Shown: piece by piece, positions 20,310 through 29,878 of the stretch
Position numbering within the stretch: position 1 is the stretch's first letter
How the letters are laid out: the number at the start of each line of letters is the position of its first letter
Source: Phialocephala subalpina
Taxonomy: Eukaryota > Ascomycota > Leotiomycetes > Helotiales > Mollisiaceae
DNA length: 64,000 nt
NCBI GenBank assembly: GCA_900073065.1
Contig: FJOG01000026.1
Location: 245,235-309,234, forward strand
Direction of reading: 5' to 3'
Translations under genes and position numbers: made by a program
Notes under the pieces: generated by a model
Told to the model about the DNA's origin: nothing
The model's input: only the letters and a program-made list of their open reading frames with translations
The model's database searches: none

Positions 20310-21641
20310 TCAGGAAGTATGTCGTGGCTTTGCCCAAGCATCCTTTTCATGAATCTCCATCACCATGACCTTGAACCTCGGAGGCTTCCATCCAGCTTCC
20401 TTGACTTTGTTCAGCTTCAAGGCCACAGCTGTGACACGCTTGTAGGCGGACTTGACATCGTACAGGGAGACAGTCGGAATATAGGAATCGAAGTAGTCTT
20501 TTTCCGGGTCCACCATTTCATACTTGTACGATAGTGGGTCAATCTTTTGCACATCCACATCCACGAACCTGTACGCAAATCTCGTGTTGGAATTGCGGCA
20601 GCGGCAGCTGACACAACAACCCTCAAGAGCCTCGTCTCTGACAACGTTTTGAAACTCGGCCCACTTATCAATTCCCGGCGCAAGATACACAGTGACTTCG
20701 TCCAAGGCAAAATCCGTCAAGTGATCCTTTAAGAAGTCCAGTGCTTCGATGTCGACAGCAAGGCGACGCATCTTCTGGTATGACTTCAGTGCCTCCAACT
20801 CTTGGCGACCATTGGAGCCCAGACCTTCGTTGTCAACATAGTCCAGGACCTGTGTTGGACATATGATATCGCTGTTCCAGTTGATATAGACTTTGGGAGG
20901 GGTTGTCAGCGTCAAGGTGGTATCGCCAGCGACAGTTGTTTCTCCAGTTCTGCCGAATTCGAGGCTGTAGTTCTCTAGACCAATCTTTCGAGCTTCTTGC
21001 GAGGTATGGAGGATAGCAGGTGCTCTTCGGGCCGTGATCGTGACGAAAGTCAAGAACTGATCGCGGTCGAACAGGTGCCAGATGTAATGCGACTCTTCTT
21101 CGTCACCAGGACATGTCAGGTAGGAATCGACGACTCGAGGCTGAAAACAAGCTTCCTTCCAGATCTTCATCCGGATCTCGACTGGCAAGTTTGGAAAGCA
21201 GGTGAAGATTGAGGAAGGTTTATTCTTCTTCCTCGAAGCTCCAGCAAGAATGTCGGCGTTCGAAGAAATGGAAACGGCGATGGTCTCGTTCCTTTCGGCT
21301 GCTGACCTCAGAGCCAGGTAGCTCAGACGCCGAGCAACAAGGAGTAGAGCTGGGGAGCGTAGGTATAGATGTCCAGGTGATTGAGCGACGTAGAGGCGTT
21401 TTGCTTCTGTCGTTCCTTTCAAAGATTAGAATTGAGCTTTTCCAAATCGGACAGAATGCTCACCTGATGCAAGATTTCCCTGTATTTCGTTACGTACGCG
21501 ATATCTGAGTATGGAGATTCGAAGGAGGAGCTTGCGCTTCAAGGACCGTGCGACAGCTTGATTCAGCGCTGGCGGAGACGGAGCCTGAAGGCGTTGATGA
21601 GCAGATGCTGAGGGCATCTTTGGGCTCTGCGCGTTGCCCAT
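20310..21641 (-). CDS. 2EXR-domain protein
   Basis: The predicted protein is 427 residues. Exons are 21641-21464 and 21415-20310; the 48-nt intron has a GTGAGC donor and a GAAAG acceptor and keeps frame. The N-terminus MGNAQSPKMPSA could be myristoylated (Gly2). The 2EXR domain begins with FTCFPNLPVEIRMKIWKEAC and continues PRVVDSYL. Later blocks typical of the family include LHTSQEARKIGLENYSLEF and VYINWNSDIICP, then PTVSLYDVKSA. Two Cys-rich residues pairs (CCVSCRC) lie mid-protein. The molecular function of 2EXR proteins is unknown; they expand strongly in ascomycetes. Confidence 0.8.
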
Positions 21642-22185
21642 GTTGAGTGTCAATTGAGTGATGGCGATGAAGAGAAAGAGAGGAAGATGGAAGGAACTTG
21701 ACGCACTGATATTGCTTTGTTTGTTCGGGAAGGTGCAGCTGCTTGGATTCACGTGAACCCCCCTCCTTCCTGCCCCTTTTGATCAGGAGGGAAGGAGCAG
21801 ACGGAGTCGCAAGATGGCATTAAAACGTGGAATGCTGCATCTTCCGTCACTGCTCACAAAGGAATAATTTGATGTCTTGCCTCCTTTAAAGACCCGGACT
21901 TGATCAGGACTTTAGAAACCATTTGACATCTCACCTTCCCCTAGATATTGATGGGTACGATTACGAACAAAGTATCCGAACGAACGAATATCATTGACAT
22001 CAACAAAGAAATTTACAAGGGGGGATATCTTACATTTGCCTACCGTACCCGACAGAGGCCTACTCACCAGCTTTCAACGCTCAACGTCTCACGAGCATCA
22101 CGTTTCTTTTGAAGCAAGACACACAGTCACATCTTCCATATAGGTTACTGGCCTAGTATCGGGAGTTTGAAACTCGGAGAAGGAC
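21642..22185. other. Intergenic
   Basis: No gene recognised; promoter of the 2EXR gene and 3' flank of the next small gene. Confidence 0.5.
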
Positions 22186-22497
22186 TTATTTGCGTCCCAA
22201 ATCTGGGCGTCCTACCATGAAGAAGTTGCTGTGGTCATTGACCACATGCGTTTGCTCCTGCTCTGACTGGTCAGCGCTGGAATGAACGGTGGTACTTACC
22301 TGCTTGGCACTACTTCCTGATTTATTTCGTCGAGGCGCAGCTGAGGACTCCAGGTCGCTCTTGCCGCTCTTGGAAACACTTTCCTCGATGTGCGGCATCT
22401 CGTTCATGACTTCTTCTTCCTCGCTTGATACCGCATTACCGGTTGACGGGATTATGTTGAAGCGGTCCGTGATGCGACACTTGGCTGGCTTTGACAT
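22186..22497 (-). CDS. Small acidic/basic paralog C
   Basis: This is a 103-residue protein. The start is ATG 22497; the frame is open further upstream, but only a TTG would extend it. KCRITDRFNII near residue 8 corresponds to the RRLITDYFH block of paralog A, and QVSTTVHSSADQSEQEQ near residue 66 corresponds to RTIHSSEDESEPEP. VVNDHSN near residue 86 matches TTNDHSN in the readthrough part of paralog A. The Lys-rich stretch present in A and B is missing here. The central segment is Glu/Ser-rich. No known domain. It extends the local family 2.5 kb beyond the tandem pair. Confidence 0.5.
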   Translation of the reverse strand: MSKPAKCRITDRFNIIPSTGNAVSSEEEEVMNEMPHIEESVSKSGKSDLESSAAPRRNKSGSSAKQVSTTVHSSADQSEQEQTHVVNDHSNFFMVGRPDLGRK

Positions 22498-22854
22498 TGT
22501 ACTGAGATCGACTTTGAATTTATCTCTCTCACGGACAAAGATGCACCATGCCAAGAAAGAAGCGGAACAATATCATTGTGGGTATCAAAGCAACAACACT
22601 AGGCCTTGTTTGAAGCCTGACATTGAGGATAAAGGACTGTTCCTAACAGGGTGGCTAAAACATCTGCCAAAGAATATCCTCTCAACCCAAAGAAATAGCT
22701 TACATAACATATCTCCTCCAAGCCACCGGACTCTACCATAGTTCTCGAAACAGAATTGTTCCCTCCGCACGCACGTACCAACAACTTCGACGTCGACATT
22801 TATAGGAAATCCGAATATGGCGGATATCTCACTGTCGCTCTGACCAGTACTCTT
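22498..22854. other. Intergenic
   Basis: No gene recognised between paralog C and the Cys-rich relic. Confidence 0.4.
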
Positions 22855-23172
22855 TCAGCTGCTTCGCGACAGGAAATCAGGGATGAGTGGGTATCTTTTG
22901 AGGTCGTGTTCTCCATCTTCATCCTCTTCTCCGCTGTTCTCACCTCCGCTATCAGAGCTGTCCTTACAGTACTCGCAGCCATCGCAAATTTCACTGTCCC
23001 CACTATTTGAGCTGTCCTCACAGTACTCGCAACCCTCACAGTCTGAGTTGTCTTCGTCGTTATCAAGCGGGAGTCCTTCATTTGTAGTGGCTACATTCGA
23101 TGACCAAGCAGAGATTATGTTTTACGATATAATAACCGGGGCCTGGTCCTTCATATTGCCAGCCTCAGACAT
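22855..23172 (-). pseudogene. Cys-rich acidic relic with 18-residue tandem repeat
   Basis: ATG 23172 opens 16 codons to a TAA at 23124-23122, then the same frame stays open for 88 codons to a TGA at 22855. The open part contains two near-identical 18-residue units, each with CEGCEYCEDSS-type sequence (C-x2-C-x2-C). They are encoded by a 54-bp tandem repeat whose copies start near 22955 and 23009 on the plus strand. A Gly/Glu/Asp-rich region and a C-terminal RYPLIPDFLSRSS follow. The N-terminus MSEAG and the acidic style resemble paralog C, but the alignment is weak. It may be a pseudogene, or a gene whose first exon I misplace. Confidence 0.4.
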
Positions 23173-23960
23173 TGTGAAAAAGCTTTCATGGTGCTAAGCA
23201 ACATTGGTCGAAATTCCTCCGGCTACTGTTTTACTAAGAGTTGATGTGAAAGTATATATTCATAAAATTCTTGGTATATTGTAAGGTTACACCAAGTTTT
23301 ATAAGAGAAGTTATAAGTAAATTAATAATATATCTTCCTTTTGTAAAGTATTTGCGAATAAGAGAAAATCTCGAATTCTGCTTATAAATCTCCTTACATA
23401 TAATCTACTCGCGTTTTATAATATAAAAAATTTAGCATAATCTTATTTTAATGCTATGGTAAAGCAAATAGATTCTCATTCTCCAGGTTTCAATTTGCAT
23501 TACACTGTAAATAAGGAGTATATTTTTCAGAAGAATTGTTCAACGATTCATTTTCAATAACGTGAACTTGGTTATAGACTTATTATATACAACGATACGA
23601 TCAACATGGGAGGCCGTAGAGATCAAGCAGATCATTTATCATATGATTCATGTCTCTATTGTCTCTGACTTTAGGTAATCCGCGCGAATAATCTAAATAA
23701 AGGTATGATTAGACCTATTAATGGCCAAAATTAGTCATTAAAAGTTCAAATCAACTCACCTCGATGCCATACGAGGCGAGCTTTTCTGTACTCTCCTTTT
23801 CAGAGAGACCAAACAACCAAATATTCGTCGCAGAATAGTCTTTGGGCAAGATGCCAGCAATGTTTATGCGATCAGTTTAGAAGAGTTTTGTGTGAGTACC
23901 TTAGCCATTGTACACTTGATTAACTACACCTTACCAAGAGGCTCGGAGCAACAAGTATGT
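23173..23960. other. AT-rich block, probable decayed repeat
   Basis: From about 23225 to 23720 the sequence is strongly A/T-rich with many TATA, TTATAA and AATAT words and no open frame of note. This contrasts with the roughly balanced neighbouring sequence. It looks like a mutated transposon remnant, but no terminal repeat or coding relic can be named. Confidence 0.45.
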
Positions 23961-24710
23961 CTAGGTCATCTCGTAAATGGTAGTCGACGAGGTTGTCTTT
24001 TGCATATTCTTCACGGAACTCATCCCATGCTGAGGCTCTACACCACTGAGTCCCACGTTAAAGGTCATAATCTTTGTCAATCCCTGTGAGAATACCTTAC
24101 TTACCTTTTCAAACTGTCTTTCCTCCCTTTCATCTTGAGGTGGCCTCATCACTTCAATTTTACCCAGGTTATCGAACTCATCTTTAGAGAGTTTCGCCAC
24201 ATATACTACACACTTGAAGTCTCCTACCTGACTCCAATCCTGAGGCCAGTACCCATTGCTTCTGAAGTAACACCACATGACTGCGTATTCGAACGAGTTA
24301 GACCAGTAAACGGCCTTGCGACGGAAGAGGAATCCCGAATTACGAGAGTAACGAAGGTGTGGGCCTTGTTGTTTCAGTGATGCGATTACTGCTTCGGCGT
24401 CGGAGTCTGTGCCCAGAGAGCAGCCATGAAAGAGATACAAAGGGCTGGCAGTAGACTTGTAATTGTGCCAGAAGTCATGAGCACGGTATTGTGAGATGCA
24501 AGGCGGGCCCCAACCACTCTGAAGTGAGATGCTCTGAACGGGCAGGAGCTTGCCAAGATGCTCCGCTCCTGTGGTCTGGAAATGCTCACAGTTGCGAAGT
24601 GGTGCAAATGTGTCGAAAGTACTTCCAGGAGAAGGCAGTTCACCCCTGAGTTGTATTCGGCTGCTCGATTTTCGATCCCGGTCTTGGCTCGGAGATAGTT
24701 CTTTGGGCAT
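23961..24710 (-). CDS. Hypothetical protein with possible ADP-ribosyltransferase-like fold
   Basis: Single exon, 249 residues, start at ATG 24710. A basic/Ser-rich N-terminus is followed by PLYLFHGCSLGTDSDAEAVI near residue 88, RNSGFLFRRKAVYWSN near residue 120, EYAVMWCYFRSNGYWP, and VVYVAKLSKDEFDN. The pattern of a His-Gly after a Tyr/Leu strand, a hydrophobic YWS block and an AVMW helix is reminiscent of the DUF3990/PARP-like ADP-ribosyltransferase fold (H-Y/S-E type). The catalytic Glu cannot be assigned with confidence. No signal peptide. A 21-nt GTAAGT...CAG segment near the 3' end is too short to be an intron and is translated. The functional call is inference. Confidence 0.5.
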   Translation of the reverse strand: MPKELSPSQDRDRKSSSRIQLRGELPSPGSTFDTFAPLRNCEHFQTTGAEHLGKLLPVQSISLQSGWGPPCISQYRAHDFWHNYKSTASPLYLFHGCSLGTDSDAEAVIASLKQQGPHLRYSRNSGFLFRRKAVYWSNSFEYAVMWCYFRSNGYWPQDWSQVGDFKCVVYVAKLSKDEFDNLGKIEVMRPPQDEREERQFEKVSKVFSQGLTKIMTFNVGLSGVEPQHGMSSVKNMQKTTSSTTIYEMT

Positions 24711-25793
24711 CGCGGGTAGGGTTATTCTCTCTGCCAGCTGTTGCGTACTGGTGATTGCAACTTTTGTTTGTCTCTCCGCGTGAGGTGCGAGTTTTGGTTT
24801 GGGGATGTGATGTGGTTGAAGTTCAGTTTGTATAGGATCTTTCGGGTACGGGTGAGATAAAGTGTGGTGAGAGGGGACATCTGTTATAAACGGGGTACAG
24901 GAAGGAGTTAGGAAGCAACTTTCGAAGGAAGAACAGGTACATTAACAAATGTATACAAAGCTAAAAGGAGCAAGGACTGGACATTACAACTTAATTTGAA
25001 AGGATCACAGGACAACGTCCGGACATTGAGGCATGCGTCAAAAAGTCCATGCTAAACTAATAGAGAAAGAGGGATGCATGACATAGCTAGATATGGAAGG
25101 TTGCGTCAAATATCCTTGCAGAGCTAGAAAACAAGGAGGATATGCCTTGCAACCCCGCATTGAAGAATGATGAAGCAACATCAGGACATGGGACGCTGCG
25201 CCTAAGAATTACGGAGCAACATCTGGCGAATGAGATTGTGTGTTAGCGAATGTATGTAAAACTGAAATAGAAGGAAGATCCACATTGTTTTACCGGCTAT
25301 AGTATCAGGTGGTGACAGTCTCGTATGCTGAGAATGGACCGATGACTTGGGCGATGTTTGTTTGATAATAGTGGATATGTTGCAGTCCATTCATAGGTCG
25401 GCTCGGCTCATGGGGAAACGGTCCATTCTGTCGATCTCCAACCTGCCCGGTGGACCAAAGCATTTCCCATAGAAGCTTTCCCATCGAATAAATAGCCTAG
25501 TAAGCACTAGATCCTAATAGAATATGCGATCCTAAATAGAGTTTTTGCTAAGTATCAGCCCCTCGATTTTAGTATTACCACCCTCTTTTTATCCCTGTAT
25601 TTAACCTTCCCATTCTTTATATGAAGGCTATTAAGCTAAGGTATAAACTTAGCTATAAAGCATATTCTTTGACCTATTCTTTAATTAAGTGTAATCAAGG
25701 CGATAAATCATTAGCTTACAGCGCCAACTAGTCTCTGGAGGGCTTTTAGCGGTAGGAAGCCTATAATGGCGGACATACTGATCATGCATTGAC
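24711..25793. other. Intergenic with A/T-rich, TA-rich stretch
   Basis: No gene recognised. 25480-25720 is rich in TAG/TAAG/AAGCTA words (for example TAAGCTAAGGTATAAACTTAGCTATAAAGC), the texture left by C-to-T mutated repeats. It lies just beyond the 3' end of the DHA2 exporter. Confidence 0.45.
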
Positions 25794-27663
25794 CTAAGAA
25801 CTGCCTTTATGCAAGCCCGTTTTACTCTCGACGTGCTGGTTACTCAAGAATTTCCTCTTGATGAAAAAGCTGCAGAGGAGTCCACAGAAGGTCATACAGG
25901 TGCATGTAATCCATATGTTTCTCAAACTCCACACAAAAACTTCCTTCACAAGAAACAATTTCCTAGGATCTGATACCATGGTGTAGATATCGCTAACCTT
26001 TTCTGCGGCAATGGCTCCGGAGAGATCTTGCACTACCTCAGGTGGTAGACCTATATTCTGCACTTTTGCAGCTTGGAGATCCATCCCATTCTGAAAAATT
26101 ATTCCCCCAATAACGGCGGCTAGAGACGTAGAAAGGCTACGAATGAAGCCAATAGTTCCTACTGCAGTAGCGATGTCTTCCTGAGTGGTCATCGCCTGCA
26201 AGGCAATGAGAGGGGGCTCAAAGAGAAGACCGGCGCCTAGCCCTGCGATCAGCTGAAAGCCGATTATCAAGGCTACTGACGAATTTGCGCGAAGACCAAC
26301 AAGCAGCCCGTTGCCGATTGTGAACAAAGCCATCCCTATCCAAATTATTTCTAGGTATCGCCCAGTCTTATAGATAATGAAACCCGTAGCGATGCCCCCT
26401 AGGGCTGTTGCAAGTGTAATAGGTAATAACATGACGCCAGATCGCACCGGTGATGCTTCATCAACAGATTGGAAGTATAGTGGTAGATAGTATTCATTGG
26501 CAAGAACAGCCTAAAACAATGTAAATTAGTGGAAGTTGAATAATGGAACAGCAAGTAACACTTACAAATTCATGGAAAAATGCAACTAAGAGACAGGCGA
26601 CATTGGAAAGATTCGAAAACAGCTTCAAAGGTATAATAGGGTGCCGTGCTAATGTTGCCTCGTTGAAGATGAAAACAACTAAAAGAAATGAGCCGGTAGC
26701 AATCAGGCAAATGACCTTTGCAGAACTCCATGGAACTTCCACACCGCCCAAATTTAGTCCAAGCAGCAACATTACCATGAAACCAAGCATGGACAGGCAC
26801 CCGGCCCAGTCGATAGCCTTGACACCCTCGACAATTCCTGTCTTGGGATTATGGACATCTAAGACGAGTAAGAGGAGAAGAAAGGCAGTTCCAGATACGG
26901 GAAGATTTATCCAGAAAATCCATCGCCAAGATAGGAGCTGAGCGAAAACGCCTCCGATAACAGGACCGACGCCACCGGCAATAGCCCACATCACCTCCAA
27001 TAACCCGAGGTATAATGCGCGACTCCTAATTGCTTTTAATCTATATTGGCCTGACAGAAAGCCTCGCAGGAGCGATACGTACCTTAGACTGAACATGTCA
27101 GACAATACAATATTAACAAGTTGTATGAGGCCACCTCCAGCCGCACCTTGGAAAACGCGGCCTACTATAAGTGCCATCATAGTCTGGGCCAGCGCACACA
27201 GAATAGACGCAGCAAAGTACATGGCCACCGATAGTAACAGAATGGGCTTACGTCCCCAGATATCAGACAGCTTCGCCCAGATAGGTGCAGAGGCGCCACT
27301 GGCCAGGAGGTAAGCAGCCCCGATCCAGGCATAACCAGACGCAGAGTGCAATTGCGAACAGATCGTTGGCAGCGCTGTAGCTACAATTGTGTTGTTCAGA
27401 GCAGCAATGAATAATGTTAGCTAAAGGGAAGCAACGTTAGCGCTCGAGCTGAAGCATGGAAACAGGTGTTTAATAAAAATAGATTAAAGACTCACGAATA
27501 AGGCAATTAGCACTGCAACAGTCCTGAGCTTATTGCGACTTCCAGAGACAACAAAGGACACATCTCCTGGCAACGCTTCGGGCTCCAGAACTTCGGGGGT
27601 ACGCGAAGCAACCTTTGGGAGATTCTCAAGACTTAGAGCACTCATAGTTATAGTATTTGACAT
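25794..27663 (-). CDS. DHA2-family MFS drug/toxin exporter
   Basis: The predicted protein is 560 residues with 14-TM family layout. Exons: 27663-27496, 27420-27083, 27025-26566, 26510-25794. An in-frame ATG at 27645 is an equally possible start. After a 45-residue cytosolic N-terminus, TM1 carries LTLFIAALNNTIVATALPTI. Motif A reads LSDIWGRKPILLLS, and VGRVFQGAAGGGLIQLVN is the TM4 signature. VGPVIGGVFAQLLSWRWIF is motif C, and FYF-type NEYYLPLYFQ starts the second half. Joining exons 3 and 4 restores FHEFAVLANEYYLPLYFQ. It should sit in the plasma membrane and export small lipophilic compounds by proton antiport. It stands alone between AT-rich blocks, with no biosynthetic genes beside it. 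Confidence 0.85.
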
Positions 27664-29320
27664 TCAGTTATCTTGAAGACCCTGTGGCCGACTTGAAAAT
27701 TAGTCTGAAAAGGGGTTGGATTTCGAGAAGGGGTGGGATTTTGAGAAGGGTGTTGGATTTCGGATAAGTAGTCCTTTGTAATTTCATGAAATCCGCTAGG
27801 GCGCGTCTAACCGCCACAGATAAGCTCTCAATCATAAATGCCTCTATTACTTCTGCAAACATTAACGAAAACTCATGAATCTAGAGTGTATTTATCGCAC
27901 GGTCTTGCTCTTCGAAGCGCTGCAAAGATATCATTTGAATCGTATTAAGAGTTAAACAGCTATTAATAAAGTATTAACGCCGTCACGTGGGGCCTCCGCA
28001 TCACACTGGCTTTTTCGAGTGTACCCACTGAAAGATTCAGCGATCAATCGCTCCCAGTACTTTGGTGTTTGGATAAATAATGACACCCCCGAGGTTTATA
28101 CTTCTAACAAATCCCACATCCGAACGCAGCTCACTAATTGGTCCTAAGCCGTCCCCTTAAGGCGTCGAATGTGGGGAGCAGCTATTTCAGACCATCGAAA
28201 TGAAATGCACCTCCTGCTGATGCAAGCGGTCCCGACAGTTTGGATCCCCAGCCGAAAAAAACAAGGCTATTGGCCGTGCAACTCCCGCTAGTAATGCCAC
28301 TCTGGCGCCTTGATCTGCGCAATGCTCTTTCAAGCCCACGGCTAAAAGGAGATCAGCCGGAGACTTCAACGGGAGACTTCCCAAATCTACTCTATACGAT
28401 TCCTGGCGAACCGCAACAATTTGGTGTATTTTCAAAAACTAAATTCAGAGTATTAAAGTTCTAGAATGTAGTTAAATTTTCATAGTATTTTGGTACTTTT
28501 GAGCTAGAAATGGTATAGAATGCAAGCAGTGATAGACCTCTATCTATTGCATCAATTATGGCAACATCCTTCCGTACGGAGGCCATACGTTACGAACAGA
28601 ATATGCTGTGGTAGGAACAATCCGAATGCGCTTATTGTTTGTCGACGCCCTGGCCGTCATGAGACCCAATATGCAATGTCGGAAGGTCAACTAGGTACTC
28701 ACTCGTATGTACTCGTATCAACTCTCGAGGTCTTATTCAGACAGATTAACCAAAAAAAAAAAAGGTCCTCGATCGCCGGCTTAAACGTCAGAGCTGCATG
28801 GGATTCTGGCAGCATTTGACGCAAACATGAACTCCAGACATGGTTTCTACAAGCAAGCAGGCGGCACAGCTGCAATGTGGCAACCTGAAGGTGCGGAGTA
28901 TCCGGAGATAAACGCTGTCATTACTCCATTTGCTCTTCTATGCTTTTATACAGGTGTTGATAACACAGCACACGTGCCGCTTATACCAGGTGTCTGTATG
29001 CACGCACGGGGTGGGGTACTGCAGGATCAACATCGGACTCATTCCATACTTCCTCGGCTCCCCCGGTCGATCCTACCTACTATAGATGGCTCGAAAAGCT
29101 TTATACGATATATCCGGAGGGCGAGGTTTGAATGTCACTCTAACCCTATTCGGATAGAAACCATTCACTCATTTCTCCCCAGGCGGAGTCTCGACCCTTG
29201 TGCTTAGAGCCCAATTCATTCACGTTAGCGATCCAATACACAACTCTGACTTCTCCTTCTCTCCAAGGGCGATTCGAGCAGAACACTCTCACCTGTGGTA
29301 TTCACAGCTGAGTCCATAAA
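27664..29320. other. Long gene-poor region
   Basis: No gene recognised. Near 27700-27770 there are three imperfect 19-bp units of the form GGTTGGATTTCGAGAAGG. Open frames at 28520-28819 and 28827-29207 lack domains and have no convincing coding character. Part is the promoter region of the DHA2 exporter and of the LOG-type gene. Confidence 0.45.
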
Positions 29321-29788
29321 ATGGCATCAGTTGGGCCTCCCGAACCCACCCCTCTACCTCCCTCAGCAACAACGTCCCCTCTCTCCCCCCTCCACGCCGC
29401 AATAATGAATTCCCGTACCACCTCCACCCAAGAATTCTCCCTAGGCATCAAAGTCTGCGTCTTCTGCGGTTCCTCGCCAGGCAAATCTCCACTACATATG
29501 GAAGCGGCGCGCTCTCTCGCCCACGTTTTCCACCAACACAACGTCTCCCTAGTCTACGGGGGCGGAACAGTAGGACTTATGGGGGAAGTAGCGAGAACAC
29601 TTGTGGGTTTATCGGGGCCAGAGGCTGTGCATGGTATTATACCTGCACCGCTGGTGAAGTATGAGAGAGGTCCGGATAGTAAGGATGAGGAGGTTAGTGA
29701 GGAGGGGACGTTGCCTGAGTATAAGATTTATAGGAAGACGACGGTGGTGAAGGATACGCATAATAGGAAGCGGATGATGGTATGTTGA
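29321..29788 (+). pseudogene. LOG-type phosphoribohydrolase, N-terminal half only
   Basis: The family (lysine-decarboxylase-like, LOG) releases cytokinin bases from riboside monophosphates. The 155 residues begin with a Pro/Ser-rich leader; a second ATG lies at 29405. They carry KVCVFCGSSPGKSPLHMEAA, the Rossmann strand VSLVYGGGTVGLMGEVA, VHGIIPAPLVKYE and KDTHNRKRMM. The second half is absent, including the catalytic PGGxGTxxE motif and the QLG(I/V)H block. The frame ends at TGTTGA just after a GTATGT donor-like sequence, but no downstream exon exists before the GMC gene 90 bp on. It is a 3'-truncated gene, or the rest was lost in a rearrangement or assembly collapse. Confidence 0.75.
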
Positions 29789-29878
29789 GCGTTGTTTCCG
29801 TTGTTTCTTGTAATTTGCACTTTACCACTCCATCTCACTCCACGGCCCCAGACCTGATTACCAAACATCTCAAATCAT

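Noticed and set aside
24100..24125. 21-nt GTAAGT...CAG intron in the ART-like gene
   Set aside because: Far too short to splice, and the frame is open through it.
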